Below are positions 20,517-28,413 of a DNA stretch of 64,000 nt, piece after piece. The number at the start of each line of letters is the position of its first letter. Position 1 is the stretch's first letter. A program made the position numbers and the translations under genes. The notes below the pieces were generated by a model. The model saw only the letters and a program-made list of their open reading frames with translations. It had not been told where the DNA came from and made no database searches. Origin of the DNA: Lacticigenium naphthae DSM 19658 (GTDB lineage Bacteria; Bacillota; Bacilli; Lactobacillales; Carnobacteriaceae_A); the NCBI RefSeq assembly GCF_000425865.1, contig NZ_AUEG01000001.1:496001-560000 (forward strand). The letters are read 5' to 3'.

Positions 20517-21881
20517 TCAAGACTTCTTCTTTTCTTCTCCATTAGCACTTTCTTGTTCAGTTTGATTCTCTTCATCTGATTTTTCAACGAATATATTGAG
20601 GATCCGTGTTCCTTCTATTGCGTTTACCTGCAATAAATAGTTGTCTATTTTGATAAACACATCTTCGTTTTCTTGAGGAATATTTCCATATTCGGTTATA
20701 AAGAATCCTGCAATCGTATCGACATCTTCAGAATAGATTTTTGTACCAAAGAAATCATTGAATTTATCTATCGGAGTCGACCCTTCCACCAAATAACGGT
20801 TCTCTTCCAATTGTTCGATCAAGTTACTTGTTTCATCGTATTCATCATCAATTTCTCCAACGATTTCTTCTAATAGATCCTCGAGAGTGACGATTCCAAC
20901 AACTCCACCATATTCATCATTTAATATAGCCATTTGATTTCTGGTTCGTTTCAGTTCGTACAGTAAATCATCGATATAAATCGTTTCAGGAACAAACAAA
21001 GCTTCATTCATGACATCTTTCAAGTCGATGTCGTGCAAGAATTTTTCTTTGGATGCTTTCAAAAGGTTTTTAACATGCACGATCCCTAAGATATTATCTT
21101 TATCTTCGAAATAAACGGGTACTCTTGAATATTGGATATCCAATAATTTATCAATATTTTCTTCATTTCCATCATCATAGTCGAGCATATAGGTGTCAGT
21201 CCTCGGTACCATGACCTCGCGGGCAATTTTATTATCCAAGGAAAGAACTCCTTTTAACATAGAAAATTCTTCAATATCGATCACTTCATGCTGTCTGCTT
21301 TGCTCTATATAAGCACGAAATTCATCTCGTGTCATCGTTTCCTCTTTTGCTTCAAAATCGATTGGTGTTATTTTTTTAAGAATGTCCACAGAACCGGACA
21401 ATAACCAAATAAAGGGTTTAGCTATCCTTTGGACAAATAAAATCATCCCACCAGTAGCTAGAGCGACTTTTTCCGGCATTTGTAAGGCAATGGCTTTAGG
21501 GAAGAGTTCCCCAAACACTAAAGTAACATAAGAAATAATGATCGTAATCGACACAACAGATAATGTATATGCCCCGGTAATTCCGCCAAATAATGGCTCG
21601 ATCCGCGAAGCTACACTAGTAGCTGCGGCAGCACTGTTTAAGAACCCAGCTAATGTGATCGCTACTTGGATAGTAGATAAGAAGTCATCAGCTTCATCCA
21701 ATAAATGCATGACTCTGCGTGCTTTCTTATTTCCTTCCGTTGCCATCTGTTCAACTTTTCTTTGGTTCAATGCAACAAAAGCCATTTCAGCTGCTGCAAA
21801 CAATGCGTTGATAAGTGTCAATATGATGATGAGAATAATTTGCCCAGTCAAGGGCGACGTACTCCCAGGGTCTGCGTTCAT
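20517..21881 (-). CDS. CNNM-CBS-CorC membrane protein (hemolysin-like family, Mg2+ homeostasis)
   Basis: A 454-residue protein with an N-terminal CNNM domain of four membrane segments (about 12-160), a pair of CBS domains (about 215-335) that bind adenine nucleotides, and a C-terminal transporter-associated CorC/HlyC domain (about 350-430). Members such as MpfA and YhdP function in magnesium export or homeostasis; the old label hemolysin is misleading. A typical charged tail follows. It is a single-gene unit with its own terminator. Confidence 0.9.
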   Translation of the reverse strand: MNADPGSTSPLTGQIILIIILTLINALFAAAEMAFVALNQRKVEQMATEGNKKARRVMHLLDEADDFLSTIQVAITLAGFLNSAAAATSVASRIEPLFGGITGAYTLSVVSITIIISYVTLVFGELFPKAIALQMPEKVALATGGMILFVQRIAKPFIWLLSGSVDILKKITPIDFEAKEETMTRDEFRAYIEQSRQHEVIDIEEFSMLKGVLSLDNKIAREVMVPRTDTYMLDYDDGNEENIDKLLDIQYSRVPVYFEDKDNILGIVHVKNLLKASKEKFLHDIDLKDVMNEALFVPETIYIDDLLYELKRTRNQMAILNDEYGGVVGIVTLEDLLEEIVGEIDDEYDETSNLIEQLEENRYLVEGSTPIDKFNDFFGTKIYSEDVDTIAGFFITEYGNIPQENEDVFIKIDNYLLQVNAIEGTRILNIFVEKSDEENQTEQESANGEEKKKS

Positions 21882-21996
21882 TTATTTACCTACTCCTTTT
21901 TCTATTTCCATTCAAATTTTATTTTATTTTCTTTTACATTTTATCACAAACAACCAAAAATAGCAGTTTTTCTTGTTTTCTACAAAGCTGTTTATT

Positions 21997-24024
21997 TTAA
22001 TTCTTATTATCTAGTTCGACCAATGAATCTTTAAACAATTCGGCCACTTCACCGCCAGAATAACCTTCTACAAATCCAACAAACATAAAGTCTGCTTCCT
22101 CGGCATCAAATACGGTGACGAATCCATTAATGGCATTCTCATCCATTTCAGCATCAAAGTATTCTCCCGTACCCGTTTTGGCCGCAAAGTTTCTATTTAA
22201 TCCATCGAGAGTTTTCGCCGTTCCATTGTCGGAGGTAATGACTTTTTTCAAGGCTTCTTTCACCCATTCAGCAGCTTCACTAGAAACAACTTGTTTGGAT
22301 TCAGATTCCTCTGATCCTTGCAACAATTTCGGGTACACTAGTTTGCCCTTATTCCCAATAGAACTATAAAAGACAGCTTGGTGAATCGGACTCATTAATA
22401 GCTCTCCCTGGCCATATGCTGTATTGACCAATAACAATTCGGTATCCAAACTGCCTGAATTTGACAGCTGAGCTGCTTCCATGGATAGAGGCAAATCAAC
22501 TGTTTCTTTGAATGGGTAACGTTGTAGTCCTTCTGACAGTGTTTCTGCTCCCATTTCGATCGCTTGTTTGGCAAAATAGATGTTATCCGAATAAATTAAA
22601 GCATCTTCTAAATTTACTTGAGTAGGTGTTGCATTGACCCGCGCAACTGCATAATCTCCCCAAGTTTCATCTTTTGTCCACTGGCTTCCTTCAATGGTCA
22701 GCGCCTCTTTTGGGTCGATCGTCTGACTGTCCAGTCCGATTGCAGCTGTTACCATTTTAAATGTTGAAGCTGGTGCATAGAGTGAGGTAAATCGATTGAG
22801 GAAAGGTTGTCCTTCATCTTCTAGATATTCAGTGTATTCATCTTGTGTCAGTCCACGCATCATTTTTGTCGGATCGTAAGCCGGTGAACTGGTCAGAACC
22901 ATTAATTCTCCCGTCTGGGGATGGCTGACAACAGCTGCTCCTCTTTCCCCTTCTAATTGTTGATACGCTAATCTCTGTTTCTCTGCATCGATTGTGAGTG
23001 CAATTGTTTCTCCATTTTCAACTTCGCGAGAAATCAAAGTATTTTTGACTTCGCCTTCTTCATCAAGGATAACGATAGAGCCACCTTCTTGACTGGACAA
23101 ACGATCATTTAATTGAAATTCTAAACCAGATTTCCCAATTTGATCTGTTTCAGTCAAAGACGGATTTTTTTCGATATCTTCAGCAGTCACATTCCCTATG
23201 TATCCAATCAGATGGGCTCCTGCCTCTTGCAGTGGATACACACGGGTCGTGGTTTCTTGATATATAATGCCATTTAACTCGGGTGTGTTTCCTTCCTCTA
23301 CAATAGTAACAGGCACAAAACTATCGTCAGTGACCCAACTTTGTTCGAGAAGTCTTTCCAATTCTTCCCTGTCAACAAGAAGTTCTTCACTGATAGTCGC
23401 CAAGGCCTCTCCTTTTTCATCGCCTGTTCCCAGTTGCCCCGGATAAAGACCTGCTTGATAAGCGTTCCCCTCTCCTGCCAGCAAATTTCCATTGCGATCG
23501 AGAAGTTCTCCTCTTTTTCCTTTTTCTTTGTTCAATCGAACAGTGTCTCCTGTTTTCATTTCCGGAAACAACAAATTCGGATTCCAATTTATGAAATAGC
23601 CTTCTTCTTGTTCGATCAACTGGCTCTCAAAGGTAACCCCTTCTATTTCCCCTAGAGCCGTTTCAAAGGTGGCTTTGTACTGGAAAGTCAAGGGGAGGTT
23701 TTCCCCAGTTAGTTCGATATCTTCATCGATCCTGATTTCAGATACCCCAATACCGTCATAAATCGTGGATATTCTTTCACTGACTGCCTCGGGGGTTGTT
23801 TCGTTTCCCTGAAGGGAATCCTCAGAAAAAAACTGGCCCAGCTCATCATATTTACGCTCTTCCAATACCGAAACGAAATGGGCAATTCTTTCTTTTTGTT
23901 CTTGTTCTTTACGTGATTCGCTCCACTGGAAAAACAAAAAGACAATGAGTAGGAGGAGCAAGATCACTCCTGCGACTTTTACAAAAACATTGGTTTGCTT
24001 TTTATTTCTATTTTTTTTGACCAC
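21997..24024 (-). CDS. Class B penicillin-binding protein, PBP5/MecA-type (low-affinity) transpeptidase
   Basis: A 675-residue DD-transpeptidase that cross-links peptidoglycan. It has a membrane anchor at about 12-32, an NTF2-like MecA N-terminal domain (~40-150), a dimerisation/allosteric domain (~160-300) and a C-terminal transpeptidase. Active-site motifs: STFK at 420-423, SDN at 479-481 and KTG at 616-618, almost the same positions as in Enterococcus faecium PBP5. That family is intrinsically poorly acylated by cephalosporins; whether this one is cannot be told here. The start is a GTG at 24024 with AAGGGAG eight bases upstream; a longer frame overlapping the upstream gene lacks a ribosome site. 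Confidence 0.92.
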   Translation of the reverse strand: MVKKNRNKKQTNVFVKVAGVILLLLLIVFLFFQWSESRKEQEQKERIAHFVSVLEERKYDELGQFFSEDSLQGNETTPEAVSERISTIYDGIGVSEIRIDEDIELTGENLPLTFQYKATFETALGEIEGVTFESQLIEQEEGYFINWNPNLLFPEMKTGDTVRLNKEKGKRGELLDRNGNLLAGEGNAYQAGLYPGQLGTGDEKGEALATISEELLVDREELERLLEQSWVTDDSFVPVTIVEEGNTPELNGIIYQETTTRVYPLQEAGAHLIGYIGNVTAEDIEKNPSLTETDQIGKSGLEFQLNDRLSSQEGGSIVILDEEGEVKNTLISREVENGETIALTIDAEKQRLAYQQLEGERGAAVVSHPQTGELMVLTSSPAYDPTKMMRGLTQDEYTEYLEDEGQPFLNRFTSLYAPASTFKMVTAAIGLDSQTIDPKEALTIEGSQWTKDETWGDYAVARVNATPTQVNLEDALIYSDNIYFAKQAIEMGAETLSEGLQRYPFKETVDLPLSMEAAQLSNSGSLDTELLLVNTAYGQGELLMSPIHQAVFYSSIGNKGKLVYPKLLQGSEESESKQVVSSEAAEWVKEALKKVITSDNGTAKTLDGLNRNFAAKTGTGEYFDAEMDENAINGFVTVFDAEEADFMFVGFVEGYSGGEVAELFKDSLVELDNKN

Positions 24025-24037
24025 TTCATCGGCTCCC

Positions 24038-24739
24038 TTAACTATTTGTCTGTTCTTCGATAAAAATTTTCTCTTCTGCTTCACGATAGTAATCCATTTT
24101 TTGACTAAATAATTGCCCGTTTTCAGGTGGTGTATACGTAATTGCGTTTGCACCTGCTTCGATTGTTTCTAAAATGGAAGATTCCGTCGGTCCGCCAGTT
24201 GCAATAATAGGTAAATCAGGATATTTTTTACGAATCGCTCTTACTATTCCTGCGGTCTCTTTTCCGCCGCTTATGTTAACAATATCTACTCCTGCTTCTA
24301 ACCGTTCTTCTATATTAGTATATTCTGAGACCACTGAACAAATGATTGGTATATCTATTGTCTCTTCGATTGCACGAATCGTTTCAATTGGAGTTGGTGC
24401 ATTCACAACTACGGCCATGCATCCATGGGCTTCAGCAAATAATGCGATATTGGCCGACCGTACTCCATGAGTTAACCCGCCTCCTACGCCAGCCATAACA
24501 GGTGTGGTAGATACTGAAGTGATTGCCTGGATGATTCCTGGGTGCGGCGTGAAAGGATAAACAGCCATTATGCCGTGAGCGTCATTATTCATAATGATCG
24601 CCACATCTGTAGTAAACAACAATGATTTAAATCGTTTTCCATTGATAACGATCCCACTTGCATTCTTGATTGCTTCAGGAACAGCAATGTATCCTTTCCG
24701 TAAAGCAGTCGTAATGACCGGTGTCCTTCTTTTTTCCAT
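24038..24739 (-). CDS. TIM-barrel protein of unknown function
   Basis: A 233-residue single-domain protein with the alternating pattern of a (beta/alpha)8 barrel and phosphate-binding-type glycine motifs near the C-terminus (VNISGGKET and IIATGGPTESS). It resembles PdxS/NanE/ThiG-type barrels in style, but I cannot assign it to any of them. GGAGG lies seven bases before the ATG. It lies 32 bases after the glucosaminidase gene and 13 bases before the PBP, so the three probably form an operon and the barrel may have an envelope-linked role. Confidence 0.8.
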   Translation of the reverse strand: MEKRRTPVITTALRKGYIAVPEAIKNASGIVINGKRFKSLLFTTDVAIIMNNDAHGIMAVYPFTPHPGIIQAITSVSTTPVMAGVGGGLTHGVRSANIALFAEAHGCMAVVVNAPTPIETIRAIEETIDIPIICSVVSEYTNIEERLEAGVDIVNISGGKETAGIVRAIRKKYPDLPIIATGGPTESSILETIEAGANAITYTPPENGQLFSQKMDYYREAEEKIFIEEQTNS

Positions 24740-24771
24740 TTTTTAACCTCCATTACATTCCTTTATTACAC

Positions 24772-25359
24772 TCAATCGTATTGATTCAATGAATTTTGTT
24801 CAATGATTTCAATGATTTTTTCGGCATAAATTGGGTCGGTAGCGTAACCGGATGCAACTAATCCATAGGCAGCCTCTTTATAATTTTCAGATTCAAGAAC
24901 TGCTTGATATTGCTTTGCATTCCACTGCGTACCATTTACAATCAAGTCCGCATAATCCCACATGGATTCACGCCAGTTATCATAACTGCGAAATTCAGAT
25001 TTAATTTCGATCCATCCTTCTTCAGTATATTCTTTTGTGGTGAATAGACGTTCATTAGTGTTTGAATACCCTTTAATTCCGTAATAATTATTTTCTTCTT
25101 GAGAAAGAGAGCTTTTTCCCCAGTTAGATTCTAGAATTGCCTGGGCAATGGTCACACTAGGAAATAGCCCGTGTTGAATTTGAATTCTTTTTGCTTCTTC
25201 GCTGAACTTATCAATGAAGTCACTCTCACTAACCGATTCTTCCCGTTCATTCGAATGAATGGAATCAATACCGACCAGCGCAATAAAAAAAATGACCAGA
25301 AATAAAAATAAATAAATCAAACCATTTGGTTGGTTTCTTTTTTTCTTTTTAATAAACAT
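24772..25359 (-). CDS. Membrane-anchored glucosaminidase-family peptidoglycan hydrolase
   Basis: A 195-residue protein with a cationic N-terminus, one transmembrane anchor (about residues 15-35) and a single extracellular glucosaminidase (GH73-like) domain. The conserved catalytic-glutamate region is AQAILESNWGKSSLS and the NYYGIKG motif follows. It cleaves the glycan strand of peptidoglycan. No cell-wall-binding repeats are present, so it acts near the membrane. The start is uncertain: GTG at 25368 or ATG at 25359, the latter with GGAG only three bases away. A TATAAT box lies at 25395-25400. Confidence 0.85.
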   Translation of the reverse strand: MFIKKKKRNQPNGLIYLFLFLVIFFIALVGIDSIHSNEREESVSESDFIDKFSEEAKRIQIQHGLFPSVTIAQAILESNWGKSSLSQEENNYYGIKGYSNTNERLFTTKEYTEEGWIEIKSEFRSYDNWRESMWDYADLIVNGTQWNAKQYQAVLESENYKEAAYGLVASGYATDPIYAEKIIEIIEQNSLNQYD

Positions 25360-25485
25360 TTCCTCCACACCATTTAAAAATACTTGAAGTCCTTATTATA
25401 CTATTTATTTTAAATTATTAAAGTAGTCCTTACTATCTACTTAGACAAAGATTTAAATAAGCTAAAACCCCATACAAAAAAGAAC

Positions 25486-25591
25486 GCTCCAAAAGGCGAA
25501 CAGACCCGAATCCCTGGGCGGATACACGTAGGATAGTCGTAGACTGTCGAAGAGTATTCGTGAAGTGGACGTCGGGTCTGCCTTTTGGAGC
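25486..25591 (+). repeat. Structured palindromic repeat, copy A
   Basis: An 11-bp outer stem (GCTCCAAAAGG / CCTTTTGGAGC), a CGAA bulge on the left, and a 9-bp inner stem CAGACCCGA / TCGGGTCTG. The 3' part of the loop carries GTGAAGTGGACG, shared with copies B and C; the rest of the loop is longer than and unrelated to theirs. About 31 bases beyond it is a GAGAGT/ACTCTC hairpin with a T-run (25623-25659). The 25360-25672 gap holds only this element, that hairpin and the glucosaminidase promoter region. Confidence 0.8.
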
Positions 25592-25622
25592 CTGTTCCAG
25601 AAAATAATAGGTATTTAAAATC

Positions 25623-25659
25623 GAGAGTCCTGAAATTTTTCCTCACTCTCTTCGTTTTT
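25623..25659 (+). terminator. Terminator-like hairpin after repeat copy A
   Basis: GAGAGT/ACTCTC stem with a 16-nt loop, then TTCGTTTTT. On the minus strand it could instead serve the 25.7-26.2 kb gene. It occupies the same relative place as the terminators after copies B and C. Confidence 0.45.
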
Positions 25660-25672
25660 GATTGGGGGACGC

Positions 25673-26197
25673 TTATTTTATTATAGTTAATTCAAAGAGG
25701 TTTTCATTTATCCATTCCAACAACTCTTTTTTCTTCATCTCTAATGGTTTGCGTTCAATATTAGCTAGTCTAAATTCAATGCGATCTTTGTAACTCCAAA
25801 AGTCGTAATTTACCTCAATTCGGAGTAGTTGACTAGATTCTCTTCTGCTTGATGATTCTTCTTCATCTTCTTGAATAAATTCCACGTGAGCAATTCCGTT
25901 CTTTATCCATTTTTGTGCAACATGGACTTTCATGTTTACAAATTCCTCTATAGGATTCATTTTGACTTCAGGAATTATATCAGCATTCCGTGCGACTTTC
26001 TTCACCAACATCCCCTCATAATCAGTAAATAGCGTCATTATCTTTTCGATGTTCTCATTTCTTAAACCTTGCTCTCCTTTTTTCCAACGATCCCAACTTT
26101 GAGGGGAAATATTTAATTGCGATTGATAGAAAGCTTTTTCGGAAGTATATTTTTCTTTTATCGTGTAAACGACTATAGCTACAAAAGCTTCATTCAT
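25673..26197 (-). CDS. Uncharacterised protein with a Cro-like N-terminal HTH
   Basis: A 174-residue protein I do not recognise. Residues ~18-52 (QLNISPQSWDRWKKGEQGLRN) look like a Cro/XRE-type helix-turn-helix; the rest is charged and mixed alpha/beta. It may be a small regulator. The ATG at 26197 has AGGAG eight bases upstream; a GTG three codons earlier overlaps that site. It has a good promoter of its own and is transcribed away from the oxidoreductase gene. Confidence 0.7.
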   Translation of the reverse strand: MNEAFVAIVVYTIKEKYTSEKAFYQSQLNISPQSWDRWKKGEQGLRNENIEKIMTLFTDYEGMLVKKVARNADIIPEVKMNPIEEFVNMKVHVAQKWIKNGIAHVEFIQEDEEESSSRRESSQLLRIEVNYDFWSYKDRIEFRLANIERKPLEMKKKELLEWINENLFELTIIK

Positions 26198-26230
26198 GAT
26201 CCTCACTCCTAAACTGGTTTCTTTTCTTTT

Positions 26231-26258
26231 ATTTTACACCTAATACGTGTATAGTCAA
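26231..26258 (-). promoter_or_regulatory. Promoter of the 25.7-26.2 kb gene
   Basis: On the minus strand TTGACT, 16 bases, then TAAAAT, about 35 bases before the start codon. The spacer contains an imperfect palindrome around TACACGTATTAG that could be an operator. Confidence 0.65.
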
Positions 26259-26334
26259 TCGGATTGTTTCCCCTTTCAATCTATTTTGGTAAGATGTAAA
26301 TGACATGAGAAATTTAAGTAGGAGGAAAAGAAAA

Positions 26335-27312
26335 ATGAGAAAAATCAAATGGGGAATAATTGGGTTAGGAGATATCGCTCATAGTTTTGCTGAAAATTTT
26401 TCAGTTGAAAATGCAGAACTCGTCGCAGTCGGTTCTAGAAATCTCCAAAAGGCGCAGGATTTTGCAGAAAAACATGCAATACCTAAGGCTTACGGAAGCT
26501 ATGAAGGGTGTTTTTATGATCCTGACATTGATGTTATCTACATTGCTACACCCAATAGTTTTCACTACGAACATATTCTAGCAGCATTAAAACAGAAGAA
26601 ACATGTTTTTAGCGAAAAAGCGATGATGGTCAATTACAGTGAGTTTACGGAAGCTATCAACTGTGCAAAGGAAAATAATGTTCTATTAGCAGAAGCTATG
26701 ACAATTTACCATATGCCTCTGTATCAATTGTTGAAAAAGAAAATCCAACAAAATGATTTCGGCAAACTGAAAATGGTGCATGCTTTATTTGGTAGCTACA
26801 AACCTGCTGATGAGAACAATCGTTTCTTCAATCCGGATTTAGGTGGGGGAGCTTTACTTGATATTGGCGTTTATGCACTCAGTTTCATTCGTTACTTCAT
26901 GAGTAGTAATCCAGATATCTTATCTACGACGGTTGATTTATACCCTACAGGTGTGGATGAGCAATCTAGTACTTTACTAAAAAACAAAGAAAATGAAGTG
27001 GGGACCCTGTCTTTATCTTTCCGAGCAAAGATGCCCAAACAAGGTGTAATCGTTTGTGAAGATGCATACATCACTATCACTGATTATCCACGTGCAGACA
27101 AAGCTACTATTACCTATTCAAACGGAAAATCCGAAACTATCACTGCGGGAGATACTAAAGAAGCTATGAAATATGAAATACAAGCATTCACGGATGCAGT
27201 TGCAAACGATTCTTCCGGACCTTATATGGATTTGACTGAAGATGTAACTAAAATAATGGATACACTTTCTCGGGAGTGGGACATGAATTTAAGTAAGCAC
27301 AAACCCTTTTAA
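26335..27312 (+). CDS. Gfo/Idh/MocA-family NAD(P)-dependent oxidoreductase
   Basis: A 325-residue dehydrogenase with an N-terminal Rossmann fold (WGIIGLGDIAHSFAENF) and the family's EKAM-type lysine (HVFSEKAMM, normally EKP), followed by the C-terminal substrate-binding domain starting GGGALLDIGVYAL. Members oxidise sugars, inositols or related compounds; the substrate is not predictable here. AGGAGG lies nine bases before the ATG at 26335; an upstream ATG at 26305 lacks a site. Monocistronic. Confidence 0.9.
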   Translation: MRKIKWGIIGLGDIAHSFAENFSVENAELVAVGSRNLQKAQDFAEKHAIPKAYGSYEGCFYDPDIDVIYIATPNSFHYEHILAALKQKKHVFSEKAMMVNYSEFTEAINCAKENNVLLAEAMTIYHMPLYQLLKKKIQQNDFGKLKMVHALFGSYKPADENNRFFNPDLGGGALLDIGVYALSFIRYFMSSNPDILSTTVDLYPTGVDEQSSTLLKNKENEVGTLSLSFRAKMPKQGVIVCEDAYITITDYPRADKATITYSNGKSETITAGDTKEAMKYEIQAFTDAVANDSSGPYMDLTEDVTKIMDTLSREWDMNLSKHKPF

Positions 27313-27323
27313 CAAAGATAAAA

Positions 27324-27347
27324 AGGCTGGGGAAAAAGTCCCAGCCT
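27324..27347 (-). terminator. Terminator hairpin AGGCTGGG/CCCAGCCT after repeat copy B
   Basis: An 8-bp GC-rich stem with an 8-nt loop. On the minus strand it is followed by TTTTTATC, so it would end a transcript of copy B; on the plus strand the flanking A-run means it may also help end the oxidoreductase transcript. The same hairpin, with a longer stem, follows copy C at 60.6 kb. Confidence 0.65.
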
Positions 27348-27379
27348 CTAATCATTTCACATACTTTACTTTCTAAAAC

Positions 27380-27460
27380 GTGCTCAAAAAAACAGACCCG
27401 ACTGCCACTTCACGGATAAAATATGTGGAGCTCTATTCGGGTCTGAACGTTTTTTTCCAC
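27380..27460 (-). repeat. Structured palindromic repeat, copy B
   Basis: Read on the minus strand: GTGG, seven As, CGTT bulge, CAGACCCGA, an ATAGAG-type inner stem with GU wobbles, then CCGTGAAGTGGCAG, TCGGGTCTG, seven Ts and a closing CAC. It matches copy C along the whole element and for a further stretch (GTTTTAGAAAGTAAAGT) up to the terminator hairpin. It lies between two convergent genes. Confidence 0.82.
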
Positions 27461-27483
27461 TCTCTTTTTTCTTCTTCCAAGCA

Positions 27484-28146
27484 CTATTCTTTGTCTACTG
27501 GTGTAGTTGCAATAGAATTTTTAACTGAATACCCTTCATAACGTAATAATTCTTCAATTTCACTTGCGTCCTCAGTATCTAGTTGAATGGTCACCTCAGA
27601 AAAATCCTTGGCAATACGATGAACATAAATATGCGTAATACTCGTATTTGATTCAGCTAAAATATTAGTTATATCTTCTAATATCCCAGGATGATCTTCA
27701 GGAATATCCAAGATCAAACGTGAGCCTCGTTCATTGTAGCCAGTCAAATCAATAAAAGCTTTAAAGACATCTTTATCTGTGATAATACCAATCACATGAT
27801 TTTCTTCATCTACAACTGGTAAAACGCCTATATTGTTATCACTCATAATAGTTGCTGCTTCTTCTATTAAGGTATCTTTTGAAACAGTCTTCACATCTTT
27901 AGTCATGATTTGAGAAACCGTTGTTTTCGTAAGTAGATAATTTATTTCATGGATACTCATTTTATTCGCACGGGCAGGAGAATTTTCCAAAACTATTCCT
28001 TCTGATATCAAGCCAATTAATTTCCCATCACGAACTATTGGCAACCGATGAAAGTTATTCCCTTCCATGATATCTAAAGCATCCAGTACCCTAGTATCCT
28101 CACTAACAGTGATAACATCTTTTGTCATATAGTGTTCCACATACAT
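27484..28146 (-). CDS. CBS-pair plus ACT domain protein (AcuB-like)
   Basis: A 220-residue protein: two CBS motifs (about 1-60 and 70-135) that usually bind adenine nucleotides, followed by an ACT-like domain (about 140-210, starting GSRLILDIPEDHPGILEDIT) that usually binds an amino acid. Such proteins sense cell energy or metabolite state; AcuB of Bacillus is the closest named relative, but there is no acetoin cluster here. GGAGG lies seven bases before the ATG. Confidence 0.85.
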   Translation of the reverse strand: MYVEHYMTKDVITVSEDTRVLDALDIMEGNNFHRLPIVRDGKLIGLISEGIVLENSPARANKMSIHEINYLLTKTTVSQIMTKDVKTVSKDTLIEEAATIMSDNNIGVLPVVDEENHVIGIITDKDVFKAFIDLTGYNERGSRLILDIPEDHPGILEDITNILAESNTSITHIYVHRIAKDFSEVTIQLDTEDASEIEELLRYEGYSVKNSIATTPVDKE

Positions 28147-28269
28147 ACTATTACCTCCAATTAAAAGAAAACTTCTCTTTTATATTTTTTGTAATTCCTC
28201 ATTTCACTTTTGTTCATCCTGTAAACGGCAAAAACAGTTTACTCCCCATCGAATTCCGTTTTGTACACT

Positions 28270-28410
28270 ATTTAACGATTCATCGAACGTGAAATTGGTT
28301 GAATGGCATGTCGATCTCAACGAATAGCTCTAGATAATTCTAAACTATTTAAATATAGAGCGACCCCTCTATATCCGGTATCTACAATATGTTGAATATC
28401 GACTCCAACT
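28270..28410 (-). pseudogene. Possible decayed fragment of an ISL3-type transposase
   Basis: The 28147-28413 gap has no intact gene. On the minus strand one frame, broken by three stops, reads DRHAIQPISRSMNR. This resembles the DRFHIVQ-ISRSMN segment of ISL3-family DDE transposases, as I remember that family, and is preceded by plausible upstream sequence (GYRGVALYLNSLELSRAIR). The match is short and from memory. Confidence 0.3.
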
Positions 28411-28413
28411 TTT

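Noticed and set aside
25437-25646. 69-codon open frame across repeat copy A
   Set aside because: It is produced by the palindrome; no ribosome site and no protein-like composition.
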